Assembly: GCF_014647375.1 (NCBI RefSeq)
Contig: NZ_BMPB01000004.1
Coordinates: 124,001 to 188,000, forward strand
Length of the DNA stretch: 64,000 nt
Reading direction: 5' to 3'
DNA from: Parabacteroides faecis
GTDB lineage: Bacteria > Bacteroidota > Bacteroidia > Bacteroidales > Tannerellaceae
The notes beneath the pieces were generated by a model. The model ran no database searches, was not told where the DNA came from, and saw nothing but the letters and a program-made list of their open reading frames with translations. Positions 42,752 to 52,259 of this stretch are shown in pieces; position 1 is the first letter of the stretch, and every line of letters begins with the position of its first letter. The position numbers and the translations under genes were made by a program.

Positions 42752-44158
42752 ATGAGAAAAAATGTATCTATTCTTTTATGTCTCGCCTTTTTATGTAGCC
42801 TGGCAATACAGGGATTGAAGGCACAACCAGCAGAAGGAACCCCGGATCTGAGGACTTTGCAACAGCAATTTGTCGATCTGAAATTCGGGATGTTCATTCA
42901 TTTCAATATTCCGACTTTTATGAGTGACGATTGGGCTGATCCCGATGCCAGTCCGGCTATCTTTAATCCGGTGAAGCTGGATTGTAATCAGTGGGCTGAA
43001 GCAGCTAAAGCGGCCAGGATGCGCTATGGCTGTCTGACAACCAAGCATCATAGTGGTTTTTGTATATGGGATACGAAAACAACCGGTTATAACGTCATGA
43101 ACGGTCCGCTCAAACGGGATGTGGTAAAAGAATATGTGGAGGCCTTCCGGAAGCGGGGACTTAAAACCATGCTTTATTATTCTATCCTGGACACGCATCA
43201 TAAATTACGTCCCGGTTTTATCACGAAAGCACATATCAACATGGTGAAAGCACAGTTGACGGAACTTCTAACCAACTATGGTGAAATAACCGCAATCATT
43301 ATAGACGGTTGGGATGCTCCCTGGTCAAGGATATCCTATGAAGATGTTCCTTTTCAGGAAATTTACCGGCTGATCAAACGGCTTCAGCCTGATTGTCTGG
43401 TCATGGATTTGAATGCGGCCAAATATCCGAAAGAAGCTTTGTTCTATACCGATATTAAATCGTACGAACAGAATGCCGGGCAGCATATTTCAAAAGAATC
43501 CAATCAGTTGCCGGCTCTCTCCTGTCTGCCTATCAATAAAAACTGGTTTTGGAAAGAAGAGTTTCCAACCTCGCCGGTGAAAGATCCGACAGTGATCGTA
43601 AAAGAGAATCTGGAACCGTTCAACCAGGCTTATTGTAATTTCATACTGAATGTGGCTCCTAACCGGGATGGGTTGATTGATCCGAATGCTGTAGAAGGAT
43701 TGAAGAAGATTGGGGCTATCTGGAAAGACAATACTGCGGTTCCGGAATTACCGGCGTATGATGCCCCGATAACTGCAACAAATATAGCAAAGCATAAACC
43801 TGCCAATTCCAGTTGGAGTGATGATATGTGGATTATGGATTTTGCCAATGACAATGATTTTACAACAAGTTGGAGATCCAATAAACAGGTGGCAAAACCC
43901 TGGTTGGAAATCGATCTGGACAAATGTCATTCATTCAATATGATAACGATAACCGACCTGCAGGAAAGTATAAAGAGTTATCGTTTATTATATGAAACGG
44001 ATGGTGTCTGGAAAGAAATTTGTTCAGGCGATAAGTCTGACAAAGTGAAAGTACATCGTTTCGACCGTCTCTGGGGAAACAAAATAAAAATAGAGATCGA
44101 CAGCACCGACGGACAGGCTTCAATTGCGGAGTTCGGGGTGTATGATGAACAACGTTAA
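42752..44158 (+). CDS. GH29-family alpha-L-fucosidase-like enzyme with C-terminal F5/8C domain
   Basis: 468 residues with a type I signal peptide (MRKNVSILLCLAFLCSLAIQ, cleaved near LKAQ). The GH29 barrel (about 30-325) shows LKFGMFIHFNIPTFMSDDWA, AARMRYGCLTTKHHSGFCIWDTK and ITAIIIDGWDAPW, where Asp185 is at the position of the family nucleophile. The C-terminal 130 residues (ATNIAKHKPANSSWSDDMWI onward, WLEIDLDKCHSFNMITITDL) form a discoidin-like carbohydrate-binding domain. The sequence near the nucleophile suggests the alpha-1,3/4-acting type, with limited certainty. Last gene of PUL 2; a terminator follows. Confidence 0.87.
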   Translation: MRKNVSILLCLAFLCSLAIQGLKAQPAEGTPDLRTLQQQFVDLKFGMFIHFNIPTFMSDDWADPDASPAIFNPVKLDCNQWAEAAKAARMRYGCLTTKHHSGFCIWDTKTTGYNVMNGPLKRDVVKEYVEAFRKRGLKTMLYYSILDTHHKLRPGFITKAHINMVKAQLTELLTNYGEITAIIIDGWDAPWSRISYEDVPFQEIYRLIKRLQPDCLVMDLNAAKYPKEALFYTDIKSYEQNAGQHISKESNQLPALSCLPINKNWFWKEEFPTSPVKDPTVIVKENLEPFNQAYCNFILNVAPNRDGLIDPNAVEGLKKIGAIWKDNTAVPELPAYDAPITATNIAKHKPANSSWSDDMWIMDFANDNDFTTSWRSNKQVAKPWLEIDLDKCHSFNMITITDLQESIKSYRLLYETDGVWKEICSGDKSDKVKVHRFDRLWGNKIKIEIDSTDGQASIAEFGVYDEQR

Positions 44159-44167
44159 GAATAAATA

Positions 44168-44197
44168 AAACCGCCGCGAATCACTTCGGGGCGGTTT
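44168..44197. terminator. Terminator after PUL 2
   Basis: AAACCGCC and GGCGGTTT arms with a 14-base loop, ten bases after the GH29 stop and between convergent genes. It has only a short T run, so its strength is uncertain. Confidence 0.65.
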
Positions 44198-44261
44198 CAG
44201 GTTCCACATTTACCATCAATTATGTTTATAATTTATGTGGAGATATTTTTGTTTGTCAAAA

Positions 44262-45878
44262 TTATTCAATGACTTTATACCAATCACTCTTCATCCAGAA
44301 TAGCGTTGTGTACCAGGAGTCTTCTTTACCATTCAGGAATGCATTCAAACTTTCCTGATTGTAATCTTTTTCGTCAGAAGTATATTCCAGGCGGTTCAGA
44401 GGAAGTGGGGTATCTGCAGTCTGAGGATCTCTCTTGAAATAGAGTTCCGGATATCCTGTACGGCGTACAACATTCCAGGCTTCCAGTTCCTGAATAGCTC
44501 CGTGATGAATCCATCGTTGTGTCAGGATTGATTTTAACGGATTACTAGCATCCCACTGTGATTCAGCATAGGCTTCGACTGTAGCGTCATCTGGTGCCGG
44601 CAGTGCTGTACGGTATGTACCGGTTGAATTCAGGTTGAAATAAAACTCAGTAGATAATTTAACACCGTCTATATAAGCCGCTTTGGCATCACCGCTGGCC
44701 CAGTTGTTGGCATAGGCTTCCGCTTTCATAAAGGCTACTTCGGCAGCTGTCATCCAGATACCTGGGAAACCCGGGTTACGTGTGAAAGTTGAGGTATCCA
44801 ACGCAGCATAATATTTAGCTGTACCATGTGTACTGATAGCCATATTTGCTTCCTGATCTGCTGCGCTTTCCGTAGGGTCCAGACCGATATACTGGTTATC
44901 CCAGTTTGCGTCATATAATACTTCCAGACGTGGATCCGGATTATCGGTATTTGCATTTAATGCCCGTTGCATGAAACCGGACATACGGTTATATGTCGAG
45001 TTTTCAATAGCGTCTTGCAGATCTTTATCGAAATTGAAAGCATCATCGCTTTGTGCTACCGTTGTGTTTTCTGCATTCGTGTCTACCATCGGGTAAGTGG
45101 AAGGATTACTAAGCATGGTTTGGATAGCACTGCGTGCTTCTGATGTCAGGTCACCGTTTGAAGCCAAATGAGTGGCGACGCGAAGACGCAGAGAATTGAC
45201 ATATCTCTGCCACATGGATACATCTCCTTTGTTTACATAGTCTTCTGCTGTCATGTAGGTGGCTGCAGAAGAGCTTAATGACGGATGATTGTTCAGGTAT
45301 GTATTTGTTTCATCCAGATCTTTTAAGATCATGCTATACAGTTCCGTTTCAGAATCGTATTTAGGTTTGGACGAAACAATATCCCCGGTACTCCATAGGT
45401 ATCCGGCTTCCGAGAAAGGCAGGCTTCCCCATAAAGACAATACTTCATATAGTTGTTCTTCCAGAACAGTGCGTCCCAAATGAAGGAAAATTTCGTTATC
45501 TTCTTTTTCTTTATCTGTCAGATTATTGTAAGTCTGTTCCAGTAACCTGTATTGGGCAAGTGTTGTATAGAAATTTTTCCATCTTTCGTTGAAATAAGTT
45601 GTTCCCGCACCGGTGAAACGACCTTTGTCGTTGGTGTGTCCGATTACCCCGGAAAAGCGGCCGGAAGTAGTCGAAGATACATAATATCTGTAATATACTG
45701 GATTCATCCAGGTATTACAAGCCTGCCAAAGTCCTACCATTACCCCAGGACATGTCACAGACTGTGCCTGTTCCGGATTTTGATATTGATCCGAAAATTT
45801 ATCGTCGCTGCATGAGAAGGTGGATAATAGTGCCGCACATCCCAATACAAGTGAATATATTTGTTTCATTTTCTGCAT
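44262..45878 (-). CDS. SusD/RagB-like lipoprotein (SusD-like_2 type), phase-variable locus
   Basis: 538-residue lipoprotein: signal peptide ending at STFSC, followed by SDDKFSDQYQNPEQAQSVTCPG. The internal features (LLEQTYNNLTDKEKEDNEIF, YVNKGDVSMWQRYVNSLRLR, FMKAEAYANNWASGDAKAAYIDGV and a C-terminal ILTQRWIHHGAIQELEAWNVVRRTGYPELYF) fit the SusD-like_2 group, whose ligands are often not simple starch-like glycans. Two ATGs (45878 and 45869) are equally possible. It follows its SusC by 25 bases. No hydrolase or regulator gene accompanies the pair. Confidence 0.9.
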   Translation of the reverse strand: MQKMKQIYSLVLGCAALLSTFSCSDDKFSDQYQNPEQAQSVTCPGVMVGLWQACNTWMNPVYYRYYVSSTTSGRFSGVIGHTNDKGRFTGAGTTYFNERWKNFYTTLAQYRLLEQTYNNLTDKEKEDNEIFLHLGRTVLEEQLYEVLSLWGSLPFSEAGYLWSTGDIVSSKPKYDSETELYSMILKDLDETNTYLNNHPSLSSSAATYMTAEDYVNKGDVSMWQRYVNSLRLRVATHLASNGDLTSEARSAIQTMLSNPSTYPMVDTNAENTTVAQSDDAFNFDKDLQDAIENSTYNRMSGFMQRALNANTDNPDPRLEVLYDANWDNQYIGLDPTESAADQEANMAISTHGTAKYYAALDTSTFTRNPGFPGIWMTAAEVAFMKAEAYANNWASGDAKAAYIDGVKLSTEFYFNLNSTGTYRTALPAPDDATVEAYAESQWDASNPLKSILTQRWIHHGAIQELEAWNVVRRTGYPELYFKRDPQTADTPLPLNRLEYTSDEKDYNQESLNAFLNGKEDSWYTTLFWMKSDWYKVIE

Positions 45879-45903
45879 TCTTTATATATTTCTTTACAAT
45901 CAA

Positions 45904-48900
45904 TTAAAAACTAGCACGTAGTGAGAAACCAAAGGAGCGGGTTGTTGCTGTAGATCCGCTGATATAAGATTGGTTCACCCAGTTTGTACCATCCGTTGAT
46001 TCCGGATCCATTTCTTTCAAACTCTTGTAGAAGTAGAATAAGTTACGTCCGTAAACAGAAACCATTAGATTTTTACAACCAAATTTGGCAACCAGTTCTT
46101 TCGGCAGGCTGTAACCTATGCTTAATTCGCGCAGTTTGAAATAGGTGTTTTCCTGGATAGCGTTTTCGTAGGTGACATTACCTGAGTATCCCCAGCCGTA
46201 TTGGTTGTAAAATGTTTCACCTGCTGTCGCGATGATATCGTTCGGAGTTCCGTCCTCTTTTACACCGGGTAGGATTACACCATTGTCATATACTGTACAG
46301 CCGTTTACGGTAGAACCGGCTGCCTGGTCTGTCAGGTGGCGTATGGAAGGATCGGATAATACGTTGCCATCGGCATACCAGCTCAAACCGCCATGAGAGG
46401 CGTCACGACCTTGCAGTGTATGTTCCAATGTTCCGATTTCAGACATGTATTGATAGGGCTTGTTCATTACGTCACCACCAATACGGAAGTCGATAGAAGC
46501 ATCCAGATACCAGTTCTTGTAGCTGACAGATGTACTCAGACCGCCGACCAGTTTCGGCATGGCATTGCCTGCTTTTACGCGTTGTGTGTAATCAACTTTG
46601 TATAAACCGTTTTCATCAACAATTTTATTGCCGTTTTCATCTGTTACAGTTTTATATACATACCAGTCGCCCATTGCTTCTCCGACATGTGATTCCAGTA
46701 CAGCTGCTCCGTTGTCGATGGTTGTATGTTCAAGTCTGTCAACGCCATCTGTTAACTTCACGACCTTATTACGGTTCCAGGCCCAGTTGGCGCGGATATC
46801 CCAGGTCCAGTCTTTAGTCTGGATCGGCGTACCGTAAATAGACATTTCCAAACCTTGGTTCTTCAACTCACCCACGTTCATCCAGATGGAAGTACCTCCC
46901 GAAGAAGCAGCTGTTGAGGTATTCAGAATTTGGTCTTTTATTTTGTTATGATAGAAAGACAATTCAAATCCTAAGCGGTTTTGTAGAAACTTGTTTTCCC
47001 ATCCCAGTTCGAATTCGTATTTCTTTTCCGGCTGTAACTCGTTGTTTCCCAGTTCGCTTAATGAAATCTGATTATAAATATAGCTGTCTGCAGCATCTTG
47101 TTTATATCCGGTTGTTGCTTTATAGACAATTGGAGCATTACCTACGATACCGTAGCTTACACGAATTTTACCATAGTCATACCAACTTGGGTTCTTATCT
47201 TTCAATAATGAAGTATAGATTACACTACCATTGACAGAAGGATAGAAGAAAGAGTTGTTGCCTGGAGCCAAGGTGGATGTTTTTTCCTGACGTATAGTTC
47301 CTTCCAGATAAGCCCAACTATCGTAACCAAACGAAGCGGTAGCGAAATATGCTGTTTTCAGCAATGACATTTTTGTCATACTGGGGGTAGCGGGAGATAA
47401 AGCGGAAGCATTCAAATGGAACCAGTTTTCCACGCTTAATCCACCACGGGTAGTGACAGAGGTCATCATCTGACGTTCCTGGCGGCCTGACCAGCCGACG
47501 TTGGCTGTAATATTGTACTTCTCTGCGAATGTACGGTCAAACATCAACATGATATCACCGTAGTAAATTTCATACTTGTCGTTTTTCAGAGAATAACTAC
47601 CTGTATAGTTACCTGCCGTTGCCAATGCATTCGGATATTCTGTGTGGTTCTTATTCTCTTCTTCGTCAAATGTTAAGTCGGTAGACAAACGTCCCCGGGC
47701 GGTCAATCCAGGTATGATTTCCCAACTGGGAGAAACACTGGCAATAAAACGATTGTTGTTTTCGTATTGTTCCTTGCCGTAGATGTTCCATAAATAACGG
47801 TCGCCTATGTAACTGAAAGATGGGTCATATTCCCATGCTTCATCCAGGAATGTAGCAGCATATTCAGAGGTGTATGCTCTGTTCATGTAGCCCTGGCTGG
47901 TTACGATCCTGTTTTTCAAAGATGCGATATCGTCATAGCCGGTAAACATACCGTTATAACTACTCATCAACTGGTCGATACGATAGGTACGGTTCTTTAC
48001 GTATTGACGCATATAATTAGCAGAATAATCAAGTTTTATTCCTTTCAGGATATTCTGAGAACCTGTTAATGAGAAATTGTGTTTGTTGTTATGAGAGTTT
48101 AACTGAGTCGGTGTAACATCTGTATAGGTATAAGAAAAACGCATATTGCCTTTTTCCGTACCGTTTGTAACAGCGAGGTTATATGTTTGATTGATACCTG
48201 TCTGGAAAAGATCGTTCCATTGGTTATGATCGATGGGGGAATAAGTTCGTATTGTTCCATCCCAGTTATATAATTGGGAGGTATTGTCGTACTTGGGTCC
48301 CCATGAATAATATGTATTACGTAAGCTGGTAACCGGGTTGCCGTTTCTGTCAGTACGCGTGTTTTGGAAACCGGTAGCCTTTTCAAAATCATTACCTCTT
48401 GTGTCAAGCAGAGAGTTGTCATAACCCGGTCCGAATTCTTTCTGAATATTGGGCATATAGGCTACTTTGTCAAAACTAACGTTTGCACTGAAATCTACTC
48501 CTAAGCCGGAAGCTCCTTTACCGCTTTTAGTTGTAATCATAACAACTCCATTAGCGGCCTCAGAACCATACAAAGCAGAAGCTGCTGCACCTTTCAGGAT
48601 AGAGATATTTTCAATATCGGCAGGGTTGATGTCTACTAAACCATTTGATTCGACACGCTGTTGGCTCCAGTAGTCTTTATTGTTGGCATCCCCGTTGTGA
48701 ATGGGAACACCATCCATTACGATTAACGGCTGTGTAGAACCGGAAATAGATGATAAGCCGCGGACAGAGATAGATACAGACGATGTACCTCCACCGGGAG
48801 CTGCATTGATACGTACACCGGACGCTTTACCATACAATGAAGTGGCGAAATCAGGAGTACCGGTTTTTACGAGTTCTCCTGCCTCAATTGTACTTACAGC

Positions 48901-49311
48901 GTAACCCAGTTTTTTTGCATCTTTCTTGATACCCATAGCTGTTACAACTACTTCGTCCAGTTTTTGGGTGTCTTCAACTAATTTAATATTCAAAGAGGCT
49001 TGACCTGTGTAAGCGATTTCCTGGGTCGCATATCCGATAAAGGAAATCTGGATAACGTCTCCGTTTTTGACTCCTTCCAAGATGAAGTTACCATCCATGT
49101 CGGTAATATTACCATTGGTGGTTCCTTTAATAACAACTGATGCTCCGGCAACAGGGCCGAAATCATCTTCTACAACACCCGTCACTTTTCCGTTTTGTTG
49201 GGAAATGGCGGTTTCTAGCTTCTCTGGCGCTAAATCAGCGTATACGCTGGCTGGTAGTGCCATAGCTCCTGCGGCAAGGAGTAAGCTGACTTGTTTGAAG
49301 TGTTTCAACAT
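45904..49311 (-). CDS. SusC/RagA-like TonB-dependent receptor without STN domain, phase-variable locus
   Basis: 1135-residue outer-membrane importer. Signal peptide MLKHFKQVSLLLAAGAMALP to VYA, then directly a CarboxypepD-like domain (about 38-115, KVTGVVEDDFGPVAGASVVI), TonB-box-like DEVVVTAMGIKK, a plug (DIENISILKGAAASALYGSEA) and a barrel ending TRSFGFSLRASF. The absence of STN agrees with the absence of a sigma/FecR pair. Control may instead come from DNA inversion: the upstream region is bounded by an 18-bp inverted repeat and its only consensus promoter box points away from this gene. Confidence 0.94.
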   Translation of the reverse strand: MLKHFKQVSLLLAAGAMALPASVYADLAPEKLETAISQQNGKVTGVVEDDFGPVAGASVVIKGTTNGNITDMDGNFILEGVKNGDVIQISFIGYATQEIAYTGQASLNIKLVEDTQKLDEVVVTAMGIKKDAKKLGYAVSTIEAGELVKTGTPDFATSLYGKASGVRINAAPGGGTSSVSISVRGLSSISGSTQPLIVMDGVPIHNGDANNKDYWSQQRVESNGLVDINPADIENISILKGAAASALYGSEAANGVVMITTKSGKGASGLGVDFSANVSFDKVAYMPNIQKEFGPGYDNSLLDTRGNDFEKATGFQNTRTDRNGNPVTSLRNTYYSWGPKYDNTSQLYNWDGTIRTYSPIDHNQWNDLFQTGINQTYNLAVTNGTEKGNMRFSYTYTDVTPTQLNSHNNKHNFSLTGSQNILKGIKLDYSANYMRQYVKNRTYRIDQLMSSYNGMFTGYDDIASLKNRIVTSQGYMNRAYTSEYAATFLDEAWEYDPSFSYIGDRYLWNIYGKEQYENNNRFIASVSPSWEIIPGLTARGRLSTDLTFDEEENKNHTEYPNALATAGNYTGSYSLKNDKYEIYYGDIMLMFDRTFAEKYNITANVGWSGRQERQMMTSVTTRGGLSVENWFHLNASALSPATPSMTKMSLLKTAYFATASFGYDSWAYLEGTIRQEKTSTLAPGNNSFFYPSVNGSVIYTSLLKDKNPSWYDYGKIRVSYGIVGNAPIVYKATTGYKQDAADSYIYNQISLSELGNNELQPEKKYEFELGWENKFLQNRLGFELSFYHNKIKDQILNTSTAASSGGTSIWMNVGELKNQGLEMSIYGTPIQTKDWTWDIRANWAWNRNKVVKLTDGVDRLEHTTIDNGAAVLESHVGEAMGDWYVYKTVTDENGNKIVDENGLYKVDYTQRVKAGNAMPKLVGGLSTSVSYKNWYLDASIDFRIGGDVMNKPYQYMSEIGTLEHTLQGRDASHGGLSWYADGNVLSDPSIRHLTDQAAGSTVNGCTVYDNGVILPGVKEDGTPNDIIATAGETFYNQYGWGYSGNVTYENAIQENTYFKLRELSIGYSLPKELVAKFGCKNLMVSVYGRNLFYFYKSLKEMDPESTDGTNWVNQSYISGSTATTRSFGFSLRASF

Positions 49312-49386
49312 AATAAATGATGTTATTGATGATAATACTAGTGTTAGTAAAGGTTCTTTAGATTTTGACGTTTATCGATCTTTGAT

Positions 49387-49404
49387 CTTAGTTCTGAAAG
49401 AACT
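49387..49404 (+). repeat. Left inverted repeat of a proposed invertible promoter
   Basis: CTTAGTTCTGAAAGAACT, the exact reverse complement of 49768-49785. The core AGTTCT-GAA-AGAACT is itself dyad-symmetric with an asymmetric centre, like a site-specific recombinase crossover site. It lies 75 bases before the susC start. Confidence 0.85.
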
Positions 49405-49740
49405 TTGTCTATTGTAATGTTTGTGGGCTTTGATAAATATGGTTTTTGCTTCTTTTTAAAAAAGATAAGAAACTATAAATCAGATAAGAGTCATGGTTTA
49501 TGGCTCGGAATAGCTTAAAGTGTCTGGTTAATAAATATTGTGTAAAATAGTATTGAGGAAATTTCTTTGAATCGGCTATGTCATATTATGCTTGAAATAT
49601 ACAATATGAATAAATTCATAAGATGTAATTTGCTACTGGATTGACTTGAATTAATTTTCTTATTTTTATCGACAATGTTAAAAACGATGTATTATATGAT
49701 TAAAATTGACGTAAAATAACAATATGAAATAAAAAAGCTA

Positions 49741-49748
49741 TACATTTG
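49741..49748 (+). promoter_or_regulatory. Promoter -7 box inside the proposed invertible segment
   Basis: TACATTTG matches TAnnTTTG, reading rightward, away from susC, with a start predicted about 12 bases inside the right repeat. No minus-strand TAnnTTTG occurs between 49312 and 49785. Inversion would place this box toward susC with a leader of roughly 105 bases. Confidence 0.6.
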
Positions 49749-49767
49749 TAGCGAGTATTAAGTATTG

Positions 49768-49785
49768 AGTTCTTTCAGAACTAAG
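49768..49785 (-). repeat. Right inverted repeat of a proposed invertible promoter
   Basis: AGTTCTTTCAGAACTAAG, the exact reverse complement of the left copy; the two are separated by 363 bases. Confidence 0.85.
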
Positions 49786-49876
49786 TTGACATTTCTACCG
49801 TATATCCTTATTTTTATTTATTTTTTACTATATATTAATCTATTTTGTCGGGTGCGAGTCGTAATTGTATTAAAAA

Positions 49877-49903
49877 CAAAAGAGCGGACTTTTATCCCGC
49901 TCC
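49877..49903 (-). terminator. Terminator of the Nudix gene
   Basis: GAGCGG / CCGCTC hairpin; on the minus strand TTTTGTTTTT follows. It lies 28 bases beyond the Nudix stop. Confidence 0.7.
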
Positions 49904-49930
49904 TAATTGTAATAAACTCATGTTTACCGG

Positions 49931-50455
49931 CTAGCGATAGTTTTTTCTATAGATTTCGATCCCTTTCTTTATCGACATGAGGCCGAAATCATCTGCATTT
50001 AACTCTTCCTTTTTCAGGATAACGGCTTCGCCTGCATCATCTTCTGCATGGACGCCATCGAAGTTTTCCACATAACATTCAAAAAACATATCCACTGTGT
50101 GTACCTCAAAGCCGCTATACATATATAGATTAGGAATAGAAAACAGATAACGACATTCGGTAATATCCAATCCTGTCTCTTCCTTCACTTCACGATGTGC
50201 CGCTTCTTCAGCCGATTCATGCATATCGACAAAACCTCCCGGTAAATCGAGTGTTCCTTTGGCCGGATCTTTGGCACGACGCACCAATAAGATTTCTCCT
50301 GCCGCGTTGCGGATAAAACAGGCAACGGCCGATGAAGGATTGAAATAATAAACGAAGCCGCATGTCGTGCATTGTTTAGCTTTCTCATTACGTTCGACGA
50401 AAGTTTTAGCACCACACTGGGGGCAATAAACGAACTGATGTAAAGGATGACTCAT
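49931..50455 (-). CDS. Nudix hydrolase with N-terminal zinc ribbon
   Basis: 174-residue cytoplasmic pyrophosphohydrolase acting on a nucleoside diphosphate derivative. A zinc ribbon (Cys11, Cys14, Cys29, Cys32; CPQCG and CTTCG) precedes the Nudix box Gly74-x5-Glu80-x7-REVKEETG (residues 74-95). The ribbon layout recalls NADH pyrophosphatase (NudC) but the protein is shorter. It lies 87 bases downstream of the ROK glucokinase on the same strand, with a hairpin between. Confidence 0.9.
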   Translation of the reverse strand: MSHPLHQFVYCPQCGAKTFVERNEKAKQCTTCGFVYYFNPSSAVACFIRNAAGEILLVRRAKDPAKGTLDLPGGFVDMHESAEEAAHREVKEETGLDITECRYLFSIPNLYMYSGFEVHTVDMFFECYVENFDGVHAEDDAGEAVILKKEELNADDFGLMSIKKGIEIYRKNYR

Positions 50456-50491
50456 AGAATAAACTGATATATAATGTATATAAATGAATAA

Positions 50492-50510
50492 GGGCGGCTT
50501 TAGGCCGCCC
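50492..50510 (-). terminator. Hairpin between the ROK kinase and Nudix genes
   Basis: GGGCGGC pairs with GCCGCCC around a short loop. The minus-strand tail is only loosely T-rich, so it may terminate partially. Confidence 0.5.
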
Positions 50511-50542
50511 TCGATCCGGGGAAAATCCCCAGTGAAATACGA

Positions 50543-51508
50543 TTATTCTTTCACTTCCCAACCCAAAGCACTTGCACCTAATACAGCTGCATCGCTTTCT
50601 TTCAATTGAGAGAAAAGAAGTTTTGTTTTACCTTCGTACACTTTCAGCATGTTCTTTTCCATAGAACGTTTGATCGGATTCATGATCAGATCGCCTGCCT
50701 TGGTCAGACCGCCGAACAGAATGATAGCTTCCGGACTGGAGAACGCAACAGCATCAGCAAAAGCTTCACCCAGGATATTACCTGTAAATTCAAAGATTTC
50801 CTGAGCCAGTTTATCATTCTTCATCGCTGCATCATATACATCTTTTGAAGTGATTTCATCCGGATCCAGTTCACGCAGCAAGCTGTCGTCTTTACGGATT
50901 TCCAGATATTCACGTGCTGTACGGGCTACACCTGTTGCAGATGCATACGTTTCCAGACATCCCTGGCGACCGCAACCGCAAGGACGACCGTTGTTACGAC
51001 GCATAATAACGTGTCCCAACTCACCGGCAAATCCGTCATGTCCGTAAACCAGGTTACCGCCGATAACGATACCGCTACCAACACCTGTTCCCAGTGTGAT
51101 CACGATAAAGTCTTTCAGGCCGCGTGCTGCGCCATAAGTCATTTCTCCGATCGCTGCAGCATTCGCATCGTTAGTCAGTGCTACGGGAATACCTCCGATC
51201 TGTTCGCTGATCAACTGAGCTAAAGGAATTTTACCTTTCCACGGAAGGTTAGGTGCAAATTCGATACAGCCGTTGAAGAAGTTACCATTGGGAGCTCCTA
51301 CGCCTACACCTTTGATTTTGTCGGGACCACCAGCTTGTTCGATCACTAATGATAAACCTTGACCGAGTTCGGTCACATAATCATTAATGTCATTATATTT
51401 ACCTGTTTTGATCGATCCACTGTACAAGATTGTTCCTCTTGCGTCTACTACTCCAAAAACAGTATTGGTACCGCCTATATCAATACCTACTACATAAGGC
51501 TTCTCCAT
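50543..51508 (-). CDS. ROK-family sugar kinase, probable glucokinase
   Basis: 321-residue cytoplasmic kinase, phosphorylating glucose (possibly other hexoses or N-acetyl sugars) with ATP. Phosphate loop DIGGTNT at residues 10-16; catalytic-region LTNDANAAAIGE; GTGVGSGIVIGG; the ROK zinc motif CGCGRQGCLE with HVIMRRNNG before it; and a C-terminal adenosine loop IILFGGLTKAGD. The start is the first ATG, with a TATATTTG box about 40 bases upstream. Glucokinase is the commonest activity for this Bacteroidales subgroup, but substrate assignment is inferred. Confidence 0.9.
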   Translation of the reverse strand: MEKPYVVGIDIGGTNTVFGVVDARGTILYSGSIKTGKYNDINDYVTELGQGLSLVIEQAGGPDKIKGVGVGAPNGNFFNGCIEFAPNLPWKGKIPLAQLISEQIGGIPVALTNDANAAAIGEMTYGAARGLKDFIVITLGTGVGSGIVIGGNLVYGHDGFAGELGHVIMRRNNGRPCGCGRQGCLETYASATGVARTAREYLEIRKDDSLLRELDPDEITSKDVYDAAMKNDKLAQEIFEFTGNILGEAFADAVAFSSPEAIILFGGLTKAGDLIMNPIKRSMEKNMLKVYEGKTKLLFSQLKESDAAVLGASALGWEVKE

Positions 51509-51548
51509 GATTTTATATTTATGATTAATAATGAGATTTTCTGGAAAG

Positions 51549-51556
51549 CAAATATA
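51549..51556 (-). promoter_or_regulatory. -7 promoter box for the ROK kinase gene
   Basis: The minus strand reads TATATTTG, 40 bases before the start codon. Confidence 0.6.
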
Positions 51557-51717
51557 AGAGGAATCTGATTAGCTGCAATGATTTTCTTCAAAAAAATGAT
51601 GAATTGTTTCAGTTTTCAGTTGTGACAATAAATGTAACTTCAATTTGTTATTCGATCAAAATGTGTCATTTTCAGCTTTTTTCCTGCTTTGGATAGTGGA
51701 TTTATCGGGATTTGTTT

Positions 51718-51725
51718 TATATTTG
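51718..51725 (+). promoter_or_regulatory. -7 promoter box for the GyrI-like gene
   Basis: TATATTTG, 19 bases before ATG 51745. No clear -33 at the right distance. Confidence 0.5.
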
Positions 51726-51744
51726 GTAGATTCTTAACTCATTA

Positions 51745-52230
51745 ATGAATAACACTATGCCACAGGTTTCAGACATACGGCTTATGGTCCGGGCGGAACA
51801 ACCTGTTTTATCGGCCCGCATAAAAGTCAGTTACAACAATTTGGAAGGAATGTTCGCCAGGAAGCGCGAAGAAGCATTGAGCCTTTTACGGAAAACAGGG
51901 GTCTATATGACCGATGTACCGTTTATTATTTACTACGATTTTATGAATTTGGATATGTACGACCTGGATGTGGAGTTCTGCTTTCCGGTTTCTTGCCTGA
52001 TGGAAGGGAATGAAGGTGTGCAACCCCGCGTCATTCCACAATCGAAGGTGGTCCACTGCCTGTTCAAGGGCGATTACGACGAAATGGATTATTTGTATGG
52101 TGAAATGACTTCCTGGATGATGCAGAAAGGCTATGAGCCGGAAGGCACTGCTTATGAATATTATTACCGCCGGAAAGAAGAACCTTATGACGACCGTTTA
52201 ACCAAAATTGTATTGCCGGTAAAAAGCTGA
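51745..52230 (+). CDS. GyrI-like / AraC effector-binding-domain protein
   Basis: 161-residue cytoplasmic protein made of a single SOUL/GyrI-type ligand-binding fold: VLSARIKVSYNNLEGMFARKREEALSLL, then PFIIYYDFMNLDMYDLDVEFCFPV, KVVHCLFKGDYDEMDYLYGEM and a final EYYYRRKEEPYDDRLTKIVLPV. There is no DNA-binding domain, so it is a stand-alone ligand binder; some relatives hydrolyse cyclopropanoids, others sequester drugs or gyrase inhibitors. The ligand is unknown. Convergent with the VOC gene. Confidence 0.8.
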   Translation: MNNTMPQVSDIRLMVRAEQPVLSARIKVSYNNLEGMFARKREEALSLLRKTGVYMTDVPFIIYYDFMNLDMYDLDVEFCFPVSCLMEGNEGVQPRVIPQSKVVHCLFKGDYDEMDYLYGEMTSWMMQKGYEPEGTAYEYYYRRKEEPYDDRLTKIVLPVKS

Positions 52231-52259
52231 TACAATTTTGGCCGTTGGTGTTTTTTTCT

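Larger units (their letters stand above)
49312..49930. other. Intergenic region holding the proposed invertible promoter
   Basis: About 620 bases with no gene. Very AT-rich between the inverted repeats at 49387-49404 and 49768-49785. Contains the plus-strand promoter box at 49741 and, near 49881, the terminator of the Nudix gene. Confidence 0.7.

Noticed and set aside
49741-49748. Promoter box at 49741 as the promoter of a rightward gene
   Set aside because: No plus-strand gene follows; the next gene is on the minus strand. This supports the inversion reading.
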